This document shows positions 31,651-41,452 of a DNA stretch of 64,000 nucleotides, in pieces. Each line of letters opens with the position of its first letter. Position 1 is the first letter of the stretch. The notes under the pieces are model-generated. The model made no database searches. It was not told the origin of the DNA and worked only from the letters and a program-made list of their open reading frames with translations. The DNA lies in contig NZ_CP102512.1 in NCBI RefSeq assembly GCF_024612015.1, forward strand, positions 8,928,001 through 8,992,000, written 5' to 3'. Made by a program: the position numbers and the translations under genes. This DNA comes from Streptomyces sp. CA-210063 (GTDB taxonomy: Bacteria > Actinomycetota > Actinomycetes > Streptomycetales > Streptomycetaceae).

Positions 31651-32211
31651 TCAGGCGGCGGCGGTACCGGCCTGGGCGGTGAGCTGCTCCAGGACCTGGG
31701 TGAGACCGGCGACGACCTCGGTGTCGTCGGCCGGGTGGGTCTCGGCGAAGCGGACGACGGAGCCGGGGATGGAGAGCTTGGCGTCCTCCAGGACCGTGGC
31801 ACCGGCGATGCCGGCGGCCTTGCGGGTCTCGTCCTGTGCCCACACGCCGCCGAACTGGCCGAACGCGGTGCCGACGACGGCGACCGGCTTGGCGGTGAGC
31901 GCGCCGGCGCCGTACGGGCGGGACAGCCAGTCGATGGCGTTCTTCAGGACGGCCGGGATGGTGCCGTTGTACTCGGGGGAGAAGAGCAGGAAGCCGTCGG
32001 CGCGGCCGGCGGCCTCGCGCAGCCGCGCGGCGGTGGCCGGGAGGGCGGCTTCGGTGTCGATGTCCTCGTTGTAGAACGGGACCTCGGCCAGACCCTCGTA
32101 CAGCTCGATCTCGACGCCCTCGGGGGCGTGCTTCACGGCGGCCTCGGCGAGCTGGCGGTTGTGTGAACCGGCGCGAAGGCTGCCGACGAGCGCGAGGATG
32201 CGTACGGACAT
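31651..32211 (-). CDS. NADPH-dependent FMN reductase family protein
   Basis: 186-residue flavodoxin-like fold. FMN phosphate loop LVGSLRAGSHNR at about 8-19 and the second FMN loop SPEYNGTIPAVLKNAIDWLSRP. The family reduces FMN, quinones or azo dyes with NADPH. AGGAG at 8-base spacing before ATG 32211 sets the start. Divergent from a TetR regulator; palindromes in the gap indicate control by that regulator. Confidence 0.93.
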   Translation of the reverse strand: MSVRILALVGSLRAGSHNRQLAEAAVKHAPEGVEIELYEGLAEVPFYNEDIDTEAALPATAARLREAAGRADGFLLFSPEYNGTIPAVLKNAIDWLSRPYGAGALTAKPVAVVGTAFGQFGGVWAQDETRKAAGIAGATVLEDAKLSIPGSVVRFAETHPADDTEVVAGLTQVLEQLTAQAGTAAA

Positions 32212-32253
32212 GAGCTGACTCCTAGCAAGGACGAGCGCGGGGAAAAAGCTAAG

Positions 32254-32328
32254 CGGACCGGGGTCCGTTGAAATTTGTAGCACCTATCCGGACCGGGGTC
32301 CACTTGTCTGTGGTGAGCGTTACGCTCA
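32254..32328. promoter_or_regulatory. Palindrome cluster between FMN reductase and TetR genes
   Basis: CGGACCGGGGTCC occurs twice (32254-32267 and 32289-32301; 35 bp between centres), each with GGACC/GGTCC arms. A third palindrome, TGAGCGTTACGCTCA (32314-32328), is 4 bases from the TetR ATG. The two repeated sites lie in the shared promoter; binding by TetR to both genes' promoters is likely. Confidence 0.7.
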
Positions 32329-32332
32329 TTTC

Positions 32333-32989
32333 ATGAAAGAGTCGCTGCCGCCCTTCCCCGCGCCTCAGGAACCCGACCCCCTCGACGGACTGCTGAGTCT
32401 CGCCCCGACCACCGCCGAGCAGCCCCGACTTCGCGCGGACGCGGCCCGCAACCGCACCCGGCTGCTGGAGGTCGCCGCCCGGCTCGCGGCGGAGTGCGGG
32501 GCCGCCAACCTGACCATGGAGGCCGTGGCGACCGCCGCCGAGGTGGGCAAGGGCACCGTCTTCCGGCGGTTCGGCGACCGGTTCGGGCTCATGGTCGCGC
32601 TCCTCGACCACCATGAGCGGGAGCTCCAGGCCGCGTTCCTGGCCGGGCCGCCACCCCTCGGCCCCGACGCGCCGCCCGTCGAGCGGCTCCGGGCCTTCGG
32701 CGCGGCCGTCATCCGCCACGAGTACGCCCACCGGGACCTCTACCTCGCCGCCAGTGCGGACGTCTCCCGCCACCACACCAACCCGGCCGCCCAGCTCCGC
32801 CTGGGTCACCTCTGCATGCTGCTCCGCCGTGCCGGGGTGACGGGCGACATCGAGCTGCTGGCGCAGACCCTGCTGGGCTATCTGGACATCAACCTCGTCG
32901 ACCATCTGGTCGAGCGGCGGGAGATGTCCCTCGATCGGCTGGAGCTGGGGTGGATGGACCTGGTGGAGCGGCTGGTCGTGGCGGTGTAG
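32333..32989 (+). CDS. TetR-family transcriptional regulator
   Basis: 218 residues. The HTH is at about 37-85: NRTRLLEVAARLAAECGAANLT then AVATAAEVGKGTVFRRFGDR. The C-terminal ligand-binding domain is helical. It is divergent from the FMN reductase gene, and three palindromes in the shared 121-bp gap are probable operators, so it likely represses both genes and responds to a quinone or redox-active compound (inference). N-terminal Pro/Ala-rich extension of about 30 residues precedes the HTH. Confidence 0.92.
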   Translation: MKESLPPFPAPQEPDPLDGLLSLAPTTAEQPRLRADAARNRTRLLEVAARLAAECGAANLTMEAVATAAEVGKGTVFRRFGDRFGLMVALLDHHERELQAAFLAGPPPLGPDAPPVERLRAFGAAVIRHEYAHRDLYLAASADVSRHHTNPAAQLRLGHLCMLLRRAGVTGDIELLAQTLLGYLDINLVDHLVERREMSLDRLELGWMDLVERLVVAV

Positions 32990-33089
32990 AACCGGAGACG
33001 GCCAACCGGGACAACCAAAGCGACCGCTTGGTAACTTGGGGTCAGGTGTCGGGGAGCGGCCTCGCGCGCCGCGTGAGGGGGAGGGCCAC

Positions 33090-34078
<989 letters not shown>

Positions 34079-34082
<4 letters not shown>

Positions 34083-35671
34083 CCGCCGGGGCCCCTGACG
34101 TGAGTACGCCGCCGGGCTCGCCGTTGGCCGAGCGGCTGACCGCGTTCGTACGGGCGTTGCGCGGCCATGGGATACGGATCGGGCCGGGCGAGACCGTGGA
34201 CGCGGCGGCCGTGCTGGAGGTGCTGGGCCTCGCCGACCGGGAGCGGATCAGGGAAGGGCTGGCGGCGGCGCTGCTCCGCGCCGACCGCCAGCGTGCCGTG
34301 TTCGACGCGGCCTTCGAGCTGTACTTCCCGCTCGGCGTGGGGGAGTTGACGGGAGCGCGGGGTGCGCCGGCCGGGGACCGGGACGAGTTGCGCGACCGGC
34401 TCGCCGAGGCGCTGGCCGCGAATGACGCGGCCGCGCTCACCCGACTCGCCGGTGAGGCCGTGGACCTGCTCGGCCGCTACGGCTCCCCGGGCTCGGACGG
34501 CTGGTCCGCCCATCAGACACTGGACCGCCTCCGGCCACAGACGCTGCTGGCGCGGATCCTGGCGGCTTCGCGGGGGGCGGGTGGGGAGGCCGGCTTCTCC
34601 GGTGCGGGGGCTGGCGGTGGGTCCGGTGGCGGGTCCGGTGGTGGGTTCCGGATGGGTTTCGGTGGCGGTTTCTCATTCGGGTCGGGAGCGGGAAGCGGAG
34701 CGGGGGCGGGCTCGGGATCCAGTCCTGGCTCGGGTCCTGGTTCCGGTCCTGGCTTCGGCCCCGGCGCCGGCCCCGGTTTCGGTTCGGGTGGGTTCACCGA
34801 CCGGCTGGACGCCGATGAGATCCGGCGCCGTATCGAGGACTTCCGGAACCGGGTGCGCACCGAGGCACGGCGGAGGGTCGCCGAACGGCGGGGAGCGGAG
34901 GTGATCGCCGAGCGGGGTATCGCGCCGAGCGCCGACCAGGTCGACTTCCTCATCGCGAGCCGCGAGCAACTCGTCGAACTTCGCCGTACGGTCCAGCCGT
35001 TGGCCCGCAAGCTCGCGACCCGGCTGGCCGCCCGGCGGCGCAGGGCCGCGCGCGGGCAGATCGACATCCGGCGTACGCTGCGGCGTTCGCTGTCCACCGG
35101 GGGTGTGCCCCTGCGCCCGGCCTATCGGCGGCACCGGCCCGCGCGTCCGGAGATCGTGCTGCTGTGCGATGTGTCCGGGTCGGTCGCCGGGTTCGCGAAC
35201 TTCACGATGCTCCTGGTGCAGGCGATGCGGGACCAGTTCAGCAAGGTGCGGGTCTACGCCTTCGTCAACCGCGTCGACGAGGTCACCCACCTCGTCACGA
35301 CCGGGGAGGCCGACCCCGCCGAACTCGGCCGCAGGATCGCCACCGAGGCCACGATCTCCGGGTGGCACGGCAGCAGCGACTACGGGGCAGCGCTGGGGGA
35401 GTTCGCCGAACGCCACCTCGACGCGGTGGGCCCCCGTACGTCGGTGATCGTCCTCGGTGACGCCCGCACCAACGGCTTCGACCCCAACGCGGCGGCCCTG
35501 CGGCGGGTCGCGGCCCGCGCCCGCCGCGTCCACTGGCTGAACCCGGAGGCGCCCGAGCAGTGGTCGACGGGCGACTCCGCCGCCCAGGTCTACGCCGAGA
35601 TCGTCGACATGCACGTCTGCCGGAACGCGCGGCGGCTGGGGGAGCTGGTGACGCGGTTGCTGCCGGTGTGA
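34079..35671 (+). CDS. VWA-domain protein, CoxE-like, partner of MoxR
   Basis: 530 residues. A helical N-terminal region (1-165) is followed by a Gly/Ser/Pro-rich linker (about 167-238) and a basic segment (245-350). The VWA domain carries the MIDAS motif DVSGS at 364-368 (LLCDVSGSVAGF) with GDART later in the domain. Together with the overlapping MoxR ATPase it forms the usual AAA+/VWA pair, similar to CoxD/CoxE of CO dehydrogenase maturation. No CO dehydrogenase or other obvious client lies next to it, so the client is unknown. Confidence 0.92.
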
Positions 35672-35720
35672 GCTGTGGGGTGCGGGCTGGGTGCCGCAGC
35701 CTCTCCGATGGGGGCTGAGG

Positions 35721-36089
35721 TCACTCCCGGCCGGTGTCGATGACACAAAAACGGTTGCCCTCGGTGTCGGCGAGGACGACGAAGTCGGCGTCCTCCGGGT
35801 ACAGGTCCCAGTCGACGCGGCGCGCTCCCAGGGCCAGCAGTCGTTCGACCTCCGCCGCCTGGTCCTCGGTGTTCCCCGCGTAGAGGTCCAGGTGCACCCT
35901 CGGGTACTCCTGCACCGGGGTCTCGCTGAGGCCGAGCGAGATCTGGGCGCCGGTTCCCGCCGGATGCACCAGCACGACCCAGTCGTCCTCCGGTTCCTCG
36001 CGCGGGACGTACCCGAGGGCGGCCGTCCAGAACGCGGCGGCCCGCCGTACGTCGGACGCGCCCATCACCACGGATCCGATGCTCAGCAT
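35721..36089 (-). CDS. VOC-fold (glyoxalase/bleomycin resistance-like) protein
   Basis: 122 residues, one VOC domain with two beta-alpha-beta modules: MLSIGSVVMGASDVRRAAAFW at the start and VDWDLYPEDADFVVLADTEGNRFCVID at the end. Metal ligands cannot be assigned firmly. The family includes glyoxalases, dioxygenases and drug-binding resistance proteins; no specific role is supported. Divergent from the USP gene (78 bp between starts). Confidence 0.88.
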   Translation of the reverse strand: MLSIGSVVMGASDVRRAAAFWTAALGYVPREEPEDDWVVLVHPAGTGAQISLGLSETPVQEYPRVHLDLYAGNTEDQAAEVERLLALGARRVDWDLYPEDADFVVLADTEGNRFCVIDTGRE

Positions 36090-36167
36090 GGTCCGATTCT
36101 CGCTCCTGCGGATCGGCCGCCGTGCGGCGATGCTGGAAACAGACCTCGACCTCAGGAGGTGCGCCCC

Positions 36168-37154
36168 ATGTCCCGCACCGTCACCGTGGGCATCGACGGT
36201 TCGCGCGAGAGCCTGGCCGCCGCCGAGTGGGCGGCCCGGGAGGCACGGCTCCGCGGACTGCCGCTACGGCTGGTGAACGTCTGGGAGCCGGTCCCCGAAG
36301 TGATGGGGCGGGCGCCGGTGCTGGACACCGGAACGAGACAGGAGGGGCAGCACCGAGAGGACGAAGAGCACGAAGAGCACGAAGAGCATGGACATGGCCG
36401 GATCGCGCCCGGTGAAACGGGCGCCGGGAAGGTCCTCAGCGAGGCGGCCGACGGAGTCCGGGCGCGCCACCCCGGCGTCGACGTGGCCGTCGAGCAGCTG
36501 ACGGGCCGGGCGACGGAGGAGCTGGTAAGGACGGCGGAAGAGGCCGAGCTGCTCGTCCTGGGCTCCCGGGGGCTGAGCGGGATCGCCGGCTTTCTGCTCG
36601 GTTCCGTCGGGCTGCACGTCGTCGCGCACACCGGGCGGCCGGTCGTCCTCGTCCGGCCCGGGGAGCAGGCCGGGGACGAGAACGCGCCGGATCCGGTCGG
36701 CGTTCCGTCCGCCGCGACGCCGTTCCGGCCCGTCGTACTGGGCCTGGACACCGGGCACCCGGACCCCACGCTCATCCGGTTCGCGTTCGAGGCCGCCGCG
36801 CTGCGGGAGACCGCCTTGCGGATCCTGCACGACTGGAGCCCGCCGCCCCATTCCGGCCTCCGGGCGCGGCCCGGTCCGGACGCCGATCCCGACGCCGACC
36901 TGCGGCGCATGGACGCCGCCGCGCTGACCGACGTGCTGCGGCCCTGGCGGCAGGAGTATCCGACCGTCGAGGTGGTGGAGGAGTCCCGCCGGGGCAAGGC
37001 GGCGGACCACCTGCTGGAGGCGTCCCGGGACGCCTCCCTGGTCGTCGTCGGGCGCCGGGTCCGGCATGCGCCGCTGGGGGCGCACATCGGTCCGGTCGCG
37101 CATGCGGTGCTGCATCACGCGGGTACGCCCGTCGCGGTCGTCGCGCACGACTGA
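36168..37154 (+). CDS. Tandem universal stress protein (UspA)
   Basis: 328 residues with two USP domains (about 1-165 and 180-328). ATP-binding loop of domain 1 is GSRGLSGIAGFLLGSVGLHVV, and domain 2 has VGRRVRHAPLGAHIGPVAHAVLHH, which deviates from the G-x2-G-x9-G(S/T) loop and may not bind ATP. A charged insert QHREDEEHEEHEEHGHG (about 61-77) interrupts domain 1. AGGAGGT at 36154-36160, 7 bases before ATG, is a strong ribosome site. Actinobacterial tandem USPs respond to hypoxia or stationary phase. Confidence 0.92.
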   Translation: MSRTVTVGIDGSRESLAAAEWAAREARLRGLPLRLVNVWEPVPEVMGRAPVLDTGTRQEGQHREDEEHEEHEEHGHGRIAPGETGAGKVLSEAADGVRARHPGVDVAVEQLTGRATEELVRTAEEAELLVLGSRGLSGIAGFLLGSVGLHVVAHTGRPVVLVRPGEQAGDENAPDPVGVPSAATPFRPVVLGLDTGHPDPTLIRFAFEAAALRETALRILHDWSPPPHSGLRARPGPDADPDADLRRMDAAALTDVLRPWRQEYPTVEVVEESRRGKAADHLLEASRDASLVVVGRRVRHAPLGAHIGPVAHAVLHHAGTPVAVVAHD

Positions 37155-37184
37155 GGTTCCGGGGGAATGTCGATGCGGTGCCGC

Positions 37185-37592
37185 TCAGCTCAGCCGTGGG
37201 ATCTCGATCGCCGGGCAACGGTCCATGACCATGTCCAGCCCGGCCGCGCGGGTCCGGTGGTAGGCCTCCTCGTCGATCACGCCCAGCTGGAACCAGACCC
37301 CCTTGGCGCCGATGCGGGCGGCCTCGTCGGCCACGGGGCCCGCGAGGTCGCTGTTGACGAAGACGTCCACGACGTCCACGGGGAAGGGGATGTCCGAGAG
37401 GGAGGCGTAGCCCTGCTCGCCGTGCACCGTCTCGGCCTTGGGGTGCACCGGGACCACGCGCTTGCCGTAGCGCTGGAGGACCTCCGCGACGCCGTACGCC
37501 GCGCGGCTGCGGTTGGTGGACAGGCCCACGACGGCCCAGGTGTCGCCGAGTTCCGACAGGATCTTGCGGATCGTGGCGGGGTCGCCGTACAT
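37185..37592 (-). CDS. CoA-binding-domain protein (YccU type)
   Basis: 135 residues, a stand-alone CoA_binding_2 Rossmann fold: TWAVVGLSTNRSRAAYGVAEVL, then GKRVVPVHP and VDVVDVFVN, ending with WFQLGVIDEEAYHRTRAAGL. GAGGAGA before ATG 37592 sets the start. Stand-alone members bind CoA or acyl-CoA; no enzymatic role is known. Convergent with the USP gene (30 bp apart). Confidence 0.9.
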   Translation of the reverse strand: MYGDPATIRKILSELGDTWAVVGLSTNRSRAAYGVAEVLQRYGKRVVPVHPKAETVHGEQGYASLSDIPFPVDVVDVFVNSDLAGPVADEAARIGAKGVWFQLGVIDEEAYHRTRAAGLDMVMDRCPAIEIPRLS

Positions 37593-37948
37593 GTGCGGTC
37601 TCCTCTGTCCGTGTAAGCGCACCCGGTGACGGGGGCTGCCAGCAGCGGCAACAGCGACGGACGTTCCCCGATTCCCGATTCCCGATTCCCGGGTCTCGCG
37701 GTCAGGGGCGCGGGCGGTCGCATACGCAGGCGGTCGTTGAGGGAGGGCGGTCGCGGCGGTAGGCCCGCGGGCGGCTGACGCGGCGCCGGGTCCGTGGGTG
37801 GTGACCACGGCCGGGGCCGTGGGTCGTGACGACGGCCGGCTCCCTGGGCGGTGAGGACAGCCGGGTCCGTGGGCCGTCGGGACGGATCGCTGTCCGGAAT
37901 GCCGCCCTCCGCACTGCGCTCGGCCGTCGCCGCGCCTACGCTCACCCC

Positions 37949-38749
37949 GTGCTGCGTATCACCGACGCCCGGACCGGCGAGCCCGCCGAGATCCGCAGGG
38001 CGCTCACCCGGGTCCACGCCCAGGTGCCGAGGGACGACACCTCGGCCCTGCGCGTCCTGCTGGTCGCCGACGTGCTCGCCCGCGCCCTGGAACTGGGCGG
38101 GAGCCCCGTCCTCCTGGTCGCCGACCCGCCGGCCGCACTGCGCGAACGAGCCGACGGACTCGGTGTCCGGGCGACCGAGGCCGCCGCCACGGGAAGCGGG
38201 CGCCTGGTGCTGCATGTCGTGGGTTCGGGAGAGCCGGTGGGCGACGGGACCGGCGACCGTGCCGGCCTTCGCGCGGGCACTGGCGACGATGTCAACCTCC
38301 GCGCGGGCACTGGCGACGATGTCAGCCTCCGCGCGGGTACCGGCGACGGCGTCGAGGCCGACGTCAGGGTCGAGGTCGCTCCGGTGACCGGACCCGAGGA
38401 GCCGGCCGCGTCCGGCACAGCTCTGCGGCTCGCCCTGCTCGCCCACCCCCGCCGGGCCCCCGTCACCCTCCACGCCACCGCCCTGGCCGAGGCCGCCGAC
38501 GCGCTCGACCACTGGCGCAAGGCGGTGGCGGCCTGGGCGACGCGGCCGTCTAGGCCGGTTCCCGAGCCCGTACGGCAGGCTCTGCGCGCCGCATGGGAGG
38601 ACGACCTCGACGTGCCGGCGGTCCTCGACGTCCTGCGGGACGTGGAGGGGGCGCGGGACATGCCGGACGGCGCGCGGTTCGAGACGTACGCCTACGCGGA
38701 CCGGCTCCTCGGCCTGGAGCTCACCCGTGAGATCGGAGCATCGGCATGA
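37949..38749 (+). CDS. Conserved protein resembling a cysteinyl-tRNA synthetase fragment
   Basis: 266 residues from GTG 37949 (no strong ribosome site). N-terminal VLRITDARTGEPAEIRRA and TSALRVLLVADVLARALEL resemble the start of CysRS/MshC proteins with no HIGH or KMSKS motif, and the C-terminal region (DALDHWRKAVAAWA, WEDDLDVPAVLDVLRDVE) resembles the helical anticodon-binding part. An active synthetase is therefore unlikely. A 30-bp x3 array encodes LRAGTGDDV repeats at about 107-137. Its stop overlaps the SixA start (ATGA). Function unknown. Confidence 0.65.
   Translation: MLRITDARTGEPAEIRRALTRVHAQVPRDDTSALRVLLVADVLARALELGGSPVLLVADPPAALRERADGLGVRATEAAATGSGRLVLHVVGSGEPVGDGTGDRAGLRAGTGDDVNLRAGTGDDVSLRAGTGDGVEADVRVEVAPVTGPEEPAASGTALRLALLAHPRRAPVTLHATALAEAADALDHWRKAVAAWATRPSRPVPEPVRQALRAAWEDDLDVPAVLDVLRDVEGARDMPDGARFETYAYADRLLGLELTREIGASA
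38271..38360. repeat. 30-bp tandem repeat, 3 copies, in the CysRS-like gene
   Basis: GCGCGGGCAC(T/C)GGCGACG units begin at 38271, 38301 and 38331. They encode three copies of a 10-residue motif. The multiple of three keeps the frame. Confidence 0.85.
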
Positions 38750-39291
38750 TCACGCGCCCCGGCGCGGGCCCCCTGCGCAGACTCGTCGTCCTACGGCACG
38801 CCAAGTCCGCCTGGCCGGTGGGCGTACCCGACCACGAGCGGCCCCTGGCGCCGCGTGGCCGCCGCGACGCCCCCGCCGCCGGGCGGGCCCTCGCCGAGGC
38901 GGACTGCCTGCCCGACCTGGCCCTGTGCTCCACGGCCGTACGGGCCCGCCAGACCTGGGAGCTGGCCTCCGCCCAATGGGGGACACCGCCTCCCGTACGG
39001 TACGACCGGCGGGTGTACGCGGCCGACGTGCCGGAGCTGCTCGACGTGGTGCGCGCGGCCCCCGACCGGGTGGGGACGCTGCTGCTGGTCGGCCACAATC
39101 CAGGCCTGGAGGAGCTGGTGCTCGACCTGGCCGGGGATGCCCTCGACGACGCGCTGGACGCCGTACGGACCAAGTTCCCCACCTCGGCGCTCGCGTTCCT
39201 CTCCTGGCGTGGCGAGACCTGGGCCTCGCTCGCCCCGGGCACGGCACTGCTGACGGACATGATCGTGGCCAGGGGGAAGAAGGAGGCCTGA
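38746..39291 (+). CDS. SixA-type phosphohistidine phosphatase
   Basis: 181 residues. Histidine-phosphatase-family RH motif VVLRHAKS (His18) and LLLVGHNPGLEELV as the second His motif, with the short length of SixA-like enzymes (lacking the larger cap). They dephosphorylate phosphohistidine proteins or small phosphates. Start overlaps the upstream stop by 4 bases, so it is translated with the CysRS-like gene. The substrate is unknown. Confidence 0.9.
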   Translation: MITRPGAGPLRRLVVLRHAKSAWPVGVPDHERPLAPRGRRDAPAAGRALAEADCLPDLALCSTAVRARQTWELASAQWGTPPPVRYDRRVYAADVPELLDVVRAAPDRVGTLLLVGHNPGLEELVLDLAGDALDDALDAVRTKFPTSALAFLSWRGETWASLAPGTALLTDMIVARGKKEA

Positions 39292-39349
39292 CCCGGCGCC
39301 CGACGACGCCCGGCGCGGACCGGTGACGGCCTGCGCATAGGGTGGCCGG

Positions 39350-39976
39350 ATGCAGGACGAGTACCGCACCGTCGCCCGCGCCGGCGTGCACGAGACCGAG
39401 GTCAACCGCTCCCGGTTCCTGTGCGCCCTCGCCCCGGCCGCCACCGAGCGGGAGGCCCAGGAGTTCGTCGCGGCCGTCCGCAAGGAGCACGCCGACGCCA
39501 CGCACAACTGCTACGCGTACGTCATCGGGGCCGACGCGGCCATTCAGAAGGCGAGCGACGACGGGGAACCGGGCGGCACGGCCGGCGTCCCCATGCTGCA
39601 GATGCTGCTGCGGCGGGACATGCGGTACGTCGTCGCCGTCGTCACCCGGTACTACGGCGGGGTCAAGCTGGGCGCGGGCGGCCTCATCAGGGCGTACGGC
39701 GGTGCCGTGGGCGAGGCGTTGGACACGCTCGGCGGCATCACGCGCCGGCGCTTCCGGCTGGCCACGGTGACCGTCGACCACCAGCGCGCGGGCAAGGTGC
39801 AGAACGACCTGCGGGCCACCGGGCGTGAGGTCCGTGACGTGCGCTACGCGGAGGCCGTCACCATCGAGATCGGCCTGCCCGACGCCGACGTGGACGCCTT
39901 CCGCGCCTGGCTCGCCGACGCCACCGCGGGCACGGCCGGGTTCGAACTCGGGGGAGAGGCGTACGGGGACGCGTGA
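39350..39976 (+). CDS. YigZ/IMPACT family protein
   Basis: 208 residues. The UPF0029 domain runs from VNRSRFLCALAPA to about 115 and includes DATHNCYAYVIG, SDDGEPGGTAGVPMLQML and the core YYGGVKLGAGGLIRAYG. A ferredoxin-like C-terminal DUF1949 domain follows (DHQRAGKVQNDLRATG). It may act in ribosome-associated translation control or as a peptide-related enzyme; function is not settled. 58 bp downstream of the SixA gene and possibly in its transcript. Confidence 0.92.
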   Translation: MQDEYRTVARAGVHETEVNRSRFLCALAPAATEREAQEFVAAVRKEHADATHNCYAYVIGADAAIQKASDDGEPGGTAGVPMLQMLLRRDMRYVVAVVTRYYGGVKLGAGGLIRAYGGAVGEALDTLGGITRRRFRLATVTVDHQRAGKVQNDLRATGREVRDVRYAEAVTIEIGLPDADVDAFRAWLADATAGTAGFELGGEAYGDA

Positions 39977-40097
39977 GCGGGGATCGCGCCGCGTCGGAGG
40001 GGCACGCGCGTGTGGAGTGCGGTGGTGGGCGGTGTGCGCGGGCCGGTTCGCCGGTAGCCGCCCGTGATGTCCGACCCGCCTGTTAGGTTCGGGGATC

Positions 40098-41261
40098 ATG
40101 AGGCTTCTGCACACTTCCGACTGGCATCTCGGTCGGGCGTTCCACCGGGTGAACATGCTCGGTGCGCAGGCCGAGTTCATCCGTCATCTCGTCACGACCG
40201 TGCGGGAGCGCGGGGTGGACGCGGTGGTCGTCTCGGGGGACGTGTACGACCGGGCGGTGCCGCCGCTCGCCGCGGTCGAGCTCTTCGACGACGCCCTGCA
40301 CCGCCTGGCGGACCTGGGCGTGCCCACGGTCATGATCTCGGGCAACCACGACTCGGCACGGCGGCTGGGCGTCGGCGCGGGCCTCATCGGCCGGGCGGGC
40401 GTCCATCTGCGGACGTCCGCCGCGGCGGCCGGGACTCCGGTGGTCCTGCCGGACGCCCACGGCGATGTCGCCTTCTACGGGCTGCCGTATCTCGAACCCG
40501 CCCTGGTGAAGGACGAGTTCGGCGTGGAGAAGGCGGGCCACGAGGCGGTGCTCGCCGCCGCCATGGACCGGGTTCGGGCGGACCTGGCCACGCGCGCGGA
40601 GGGCACCCGATCCGTCGTACTCGCCCATGCCTTCGTCACCGGCGGCGCGCCCAGCGACAGCGAGCGGGACATCTCCGTCGGCGGGGTCTCCTCCGTGCCC
40701 GCCGGAGTCTTCGACGGCGTCGACTACGTGGCCCTGGGCCATCTGCACGGCAGTCAGACCCTCACCGAGCGCGTCCGCTACTCCGGCTCCCCGCTGCCGT
40801 ACTCCTTCTCGGAGTCCGATCACCGCAAGAGCATGTGGCTGGTGGACCTCGGCGGCGACGGCTCGGTCGACGCCGAGCGGATCGACTGTCCCGTGCCGCG
40901 CCCGCTCGCCCGGATACGGGGGCGGCTGGACGACCTGCTCGCCGACCCGGAGCTGACGCGGCACGAGGAGGCGTGGGTCGAGGCCACCCTCACCGACCCG
41001 GTACGGCCCGCGGAGCCCATGGCCCGGCTGTGCGAACGCTTCCCGCACACGCTCAGCCTCGTCTTCGACCCCGAGCGCGCCCCCGGCGAGCCGGACGTCT
41101 CCTACGCCGGGCGCGTCGCCGGCCGTGACGACCAGGAGATCGCCGAGGACTTCGTGGCCCATGTCCGCGGCACAGGCCCCGACGAACACGAACGGACCGT
41201 GCTCAGGGACGCGTTCGACGCCGTACGGGCCGACGAGACGGTCCGGGAGGTCGCCCGATGA
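40098..41261 (+). CDS. sbcD: SbcCD nuclease, subunit D
   Basis: 387 residues. Metallophosphoesterase motifs: MRLLHTSDWHLGR (Asp8, His10), VVSGDVYDR, SGNHDS, VLAHAF and VALGHLHG. With SbcC it forms an ATP-dependent nuclease that cuts DNA hairpins and frees protein-blocked ends. Its TGA overlaps the first ATG of a repeat array that separates it from sbcC; in most genomes the two genes overlap directly. The C-terminus SbcD cap domain is complete. Confidence 0.96.
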   Translation: MRLLHTSDWHLGRAFHRVNMLGAQAEFIRHLVTTVRERGVDAVVVSGDVYDRAVPPLAAVELFDDALHRLADLGVPTVMISGNHDSARRLGVGAGLIGRAGVHLRTSAAAAGTPVVLPDAHGDVAFYGLPYLEPALVKDEFGVEKAGHEAVLAAAMDRVRADLATRAEGTRSVVLAHAFVTGGAPSDSERDISVGGVSSVPAGVFDGVDYVALGHLHGSQTLTERVRYSGSPLPYSFSESDHRKSMWLVDLGGDGSVDAERIDCPVPRPLARIRGRLDDLLADPELTRHEEAWVEATLTDPVRPAEPMARLCERFPHTLSLVFDPERAPGEPDVSYAGRVAGRDDQEIAEDFVAHVRGTGPDEHERTVLRDAFDAVRADETVREVAR

Positions 41262-41452
41262 GCGGCCCGCACCGGCTGGACAGGGGAGGTCGCCTGATGA
41301 GCGGCCCGCACCGGCTGGACAGGGGAGGTCGCCCGATGAGCGGCCCGCACCGGCTGGACAGGGGAGGTCGCCCGATGAGCGGCCCGCACCGGCTGGACAG
41401 GGGAGGGCGCCTGATGAGCGGCCCGCACCGGCTGGACAGGGGAGAACGACCG
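41258..41452. repeat. 39-bp tandem repeat, 5 copies, at the sbcD-sbcC junction
   Basis: Units begin at 41258, 41297, 41336, 41375 and 41414, each starting ATGAGCGGCCCGCACCGG and carrying GGGGAGG. The unit starts match the end of sbcD (GGGAGGTCGCCCGATGA), so the array looks like repeated duplication of the sbcD stop/ribosome-site junction. A frame continuous with sbcC also reads through it. Confidence 0.95.

Noticed and set aside
41258..41452. CRISPR-like periodic repeat
   Set aside because: The units are contiguous without spacers, carry ribosome sites and start codons, and no cas gene is present.
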